Assembly (NCBI RefSeq): GCF_007858365.1
Contig: NZ_VFIO01000005.1
Location: forward strand, 124,001-188,000
DNA length: 64,000 bases
Direction: 5' to 3'
Source of the DNA: Pseudomonas saxonica
Lineage (GTDB): Bacteria > Pseudomonadota > Gammaproteobacteria > Pseudomonadales > Pseudomonadaceae
In this document: one piece after another, positions 61,466-64,000 of the stretch
How the letters are laid out: each line of letters opens with the position of its first letter
Position numbering within the stretch: the stretch's first letter is position 1
Position numbers and translations under genes: made by a program
Notes under the pieces: generated by a model
Seen by the model: only the letters and a program-made list of their open reading frames with translations
What the model was told of the DNA's origin: nothing
The model's database searches: none

Positions 61466-63643
61466 TTACAACCCGTTTTTAGCTTTGAACTCACGGCGAC
61501 GGCGATGCAAGACCGGTTCGGTATAGCCGTTCGGCTGCTTCGTCCCTTCAATCACCAGCTCGACGGCCGCCTGAAAGGCGATGTTGCTGTCGAAGTTCGG
61601 TGCCAATGGACGATACAACGCATCGTTGGCGTTTTGACGGTCCACCACCGGCGCCATGCGCTTTAGGCTTTCCAGCACCTGGCTTTGGCTGACAATGCCG
61701 TGACGCAGCCAGTTGGCGATGTGCTGGCTGGAAATACGCAGCGTGGCACGGTCTTCCATCAGGCCGATGTCGTGAATGTCCGGCACTTTGGAGCAGCCCA
61801 CGCCCTGATCGATCCAGCGCACCACGTAACCGAGGATGCCTTGGGAGTTGTTGTCCAGTTCGTTCTGGATCTGCTCGGGCGTCCATTGCGGGTTCACGGC
61901 CAGCGGGATAGTCAGAATGTCGTCCACCGAAGCATGAGCGCGCTTGGCCAGTTCGGCCTGACGGGCGAACACGTCTACCTTGTGATAATGCAACGCGTGC
62001 AAGGCGGCGGCCGTCGGCGAGGGCACCCAGGCGGTGTTGGCACCCGCCAGCGGATGAGCGATTTTTTGTTCGAGCATGGCGGCCATCAGGTCGGGCATGG
62101 CCCACATGCCTTTACCGATTTGCGCACGCCCTTGCAGGCCCGTGCTCAAGCCGACATCCACGTTGTTGTTTTCGTAGGCTGAAATCCATTTTTCGGACTT
62201 CATGTCGGCCTTGCGTACCATGGGGCCGGCTTCCATCGAGGTATGAATCTCGTCGCCGGTACGGTCCAGAAAGCCGGTGTTGATAAACACTACGCGCTCG
62301 CTGGCCGCTTTGATGCACGCCTTGAGGTTGATCGACGTGCGGCGCTCTTCGTCCATGATGCCGACTTTGAGCGTGTTGCGCGGCAGCGTGAGCACGTCTT
62401 CGATGCGGCCAAACAACTCGTTGGTGAACGCCGCTTCTTCTGCGCCGTGCATCTTCGGTTTAACGATGTAAACCGACCCGGTGCGGCTATTTTTGCGCGT
62501 GGCCTTGCCGTTCAGGCTGTGCATCGCGGCCAGGCTGGTAAGCAGACCGTCGAGGATGCCTTCCGGGACTTCGTGACCGTCTTTGTCGAGGATCGCGTCG
62601 ATGGTCATCAAGTGACCCACGTTGCGCACGAACAACAGCGAGCGGCCGTGCAGGCTGACCGTGCCACCGTTGGGCGCGGTGTATTCACGATCCGGGTTCA
62701 TGGTGCGGGTAAAGGTCTGGCCACCTTTGGACACCTGCTCGCTGAGGTCGCCTTTCATCAGGCCCAGCCAGTTGCGATAGATCACCACCTTGTCGTCAGC
62801 ATCGACAGCGGCGACGGAGTCTTCACAGTCCATGATGGTGGTCAGGGCTGCTTCCATCAGCACGTCTTTGACGCCGGCGGCATCGGTCTGGCCGACCGGG
62901 CTGGCCGCGTCGATCTGGATTTCAAAATGCAGGCCGTTGTGTTTGATCAACACGGCGGTGGGTGCCGCCGCATCACCCTGGTAGCCGATCAGTTGTGCGG
63001 TGTCGCGCAGGCCAGTGCTGGCGCCGTCTTTGAGGGTGACCTGCAAGGCACCGCCGATGATGGCGTAGGCGGTTGAATCAACGTGAGACCCTTGAGCCAG
63101 CGGTGCTGCTTCGTCGAGGAAAGCACGGGCGAAGGCAATCACCTTGTCGCCGCGCACCTTGTTGTAGCCTTTGCCCTTTTCAGCGCCATCGGCTTCGCTG
63201 ATCGCGTCGGTGCCGTATAGCGCGTCGTACAGCGAACCCCAGCGGGCGTTCGAGGCGTTGAGGGCAAAGCGTGCATTCATGACCGGCACCACCAGCTGTG
63301 GGCCAGCCATACGGGCAATTTCGTCATCGACGTTTTGCGTCGTTACCTGGAAATCGGCCGCTTCTGGCTGCAAATAGCCAATGTCTTGCAGGAAGGCTTT
63401 GTAAGCCACGGCGTCATGGGCCTTGCCGGCCTGAGCCTGGTGCCAGGCGTCGATCCGCGCCTGCAAATCATCGCGTTTGGCGAGCAGTGCTTTGTTCTTG
63501 GGGGCCAGGTCATGGATAACCTTGTCGGCACCGGCCCAGAACTGGTCGGCGTCGAGGCCGGTACCGGGAATGGCTTCGTTGTTGACGAAGTCGAACAGGA
63601 CTTTGGCGACCTGCAGGCCACCGACGTGAACGTGTTCAGTCAT
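61466..63643 (-). CDS. glcB: Malate synthase G
   Basis: 725 residues from the ATG at 63643 ([15 protein letters not shown]), 6 bp after GAGG; a GTG 12 bp upstream is rejected. It condenses glyoxylate and acetyl-CoA to malate. The length and the characteristic segments ([56 protein letters not shown]) fit isoform G, a monomeric TIM barrel. It is monocistronic with a strong terminator. It is not part of choline catabolism, but glyoxylate use by glycine-related pathways is compatible. Confidence 0.97.
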   Translation of the reverse strand: MTEHVHVGGLQVAKVLFDFVNNEAIPGTGLDADQFWAGADKVIHDLAPKNKALLAKRDDLQARIDAWHQAQAGKAHDAVAYKAFLQDIGYLQPEAADFQVTTQNVDDEIARMAGPQLVVPVMNARFALNASNARWGSLYDALYGTDAISEADGAEKGKGYNKVRGDKVIAFARAFLDEAAPLAQGSHVDSTAYAIIGGALQVTLKDGASTGLRDTAQLIGYQGDAAAPTAVLIKHNGLHFEIQIDAASPVGQTDAAGVKDVLMEAALTTIMDCEDSVAAVDADDKVVIYRNWLGLMKGDLSEQVSKGGQTFTRTMNPDREYTAPNGGTVSLHGRSLLFVRNVGHLMTIDAILDKDGHEVPEGILDGLLTSLAAMHSLNGKATRKNSRTGSVYIVKPKMHGAEEAAFTNELFGRIEDVLTLPRNTLKVGIMDEERRTSINLKACIKAASERVVFINTGFLDRTGDEIHTSMEAGPMVRKADMKSEKWISAYENNNVDVGLSTGLQGRAQIGKGMWAMPDLMAAMLEQKIAHPLAGANTAWVPSPTAAALHALHYHKVDVFARQAELAKRAHASVDDILTIPLAVNPQWTPEQIQNELDNNSQGILGYVVRWIDQGVGCSKVPDIHDIGLMEDRATLRISSQHIANWLRHGIVSQSQVLESLKRMAPVVDRQNANDALYRPLAPNFDSNIAFQAAVELVIEGTKQPNGYTEPVLHRRRREFKAKNGL

Positions 63644-64000
63644 TGCTTGCCTCACTCATTTTTATTTAAAGCCTGACACTGCGTTAGCTCGTGCTTGCGG
63701 GGTCGTGCGGGTTAAAACAGACGCCTTGGCGGGCGGTGTTGCCAGTTATGTAGTGCTTGCCGAGGCATACTACATGATCAATTGGCGATGTGAAAATCAG
63801 ACTGATCACGTCGTTCTGCGACCATTTTTACGCTATCGGTCACGCAGAAGAACAGGATGTTCTCAAGAAATACACAGGTTGTTCCAGATAATTCTAAAAA
63901 CAGTACACAATTTTGTGTTCTGGCGCATTTCGATACGCAGCAACGAGCCTGTGATGGGCTGAGTGCCGGTGAAGGTTCTGCGGACCTTATCGCAGCCTGC
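63644..64000. other. glcB upstream region and partial family B REP at the window edge
   Basis: No convincing gene. It holds the glcB promoter side. From about 63969, GGTTCTGCGGACCTTATCGCAGCC matches the inner part of the REP at 28.08-28.11 kb, and the element continues beyond the window. A short plus-strand open frame here (63705-63962) has no coding character. Confidence 0.5.

Noticed and set aside
63705..63962. 85-codon plus-strand open frame upstream of glcB
   Set aside because: No ribosome site, unusual residue content and overlap with the glcB promoter side; probably chance.

Overview
The window is a chromosomal segment of a Pseudomonas, most likely of the fluorescens lineage. The evidence is gene content and order matching the Pseudomonas choline/glycine-betaine catabolic region, two families of REP-like inverted repeats between genes, and protein sequences of Pseudomonas character (BetB catalytic residues E252/C286, a 458-residue SdaB ending in Cys). 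No rRNA, tRNA, CRISPR array or prophage was seen.

Region 1 (1-10.2 kb): choline uptake and oxidation. betI-betB-betA (betA runs off the left edge) diverge from the BCCT transporter betT across a perfect 20-bp BetI-type palindrome. Then come the ABC choline importer choXWV and, divergent from it, the serine dehydratase sdaB. Their shared promoter region holds direct repeats that look like AraC-family operators. Region 2 (10.2-12.2 kb): a small accessory island with an Rhs tip gene next to a decapitated gene, and a DUF6124 protein.

Region 3 (12.8-28 kb): the regulator gbdR, small unknowns (DUF3010, LprI-like), then a dipeptidase-like gene, a DUF5943-like gene, dgcA, dgcB, an ETF-like pair, gbcA and gbcB. 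Choline becomes betaine (BetA/BetB), dimethylglycine (GbcAB), sarcosine (DgcAB plus ETF) and glycine (SoxBDAG). GlyA then makes serine and SdaB makes pyruvate. Downstream of the ETF pair is a block of repeats, each with a perfect DnaA-box 9-mer. A ZapB/ZapA-like pair and ltaE follow.

Region 4 (29-36.5 kb): a probable type VI secretion effector of VasX type (1224 aa) followed by three tandem, overlapping, mosaic membrane-protein paralogues, which are probable immunity genes. Region 5 (36.6-45.5 kb): glyA-soxBDAG-purU-fdhA completes sarcosine demethylation and one-carbon disposal, ending at a strong hairpin. Region 6 (45.5-49 kb): three tandem orphan Rhs tip genes on the minus strand. They share one N-terminal core with different tips, and one copy is frameshifted.

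Region 7 (49.2-64 kb): a DUF2780 protein, a PlsC-like acyltransferase, a retropepsin-like protein, a PepSY membrane protein with a 58-codon companion, a TonB receptor with FecR/FecI signalling genes and a Fur-like site, an exonuclease/DUF294 pair, a response regulator, an unknown 137-residue protein, and malate synthase G.

The main candidates for something undescribed are: (a) the DnaA-box repeat locus at 22.1-24.0 kb, (b) the mosaic immunity array, (c) the Rhs tip cassettes with His/Cys or PPxY signatures, and (d) catabolic enzymes with altered metal or cluster ligands.
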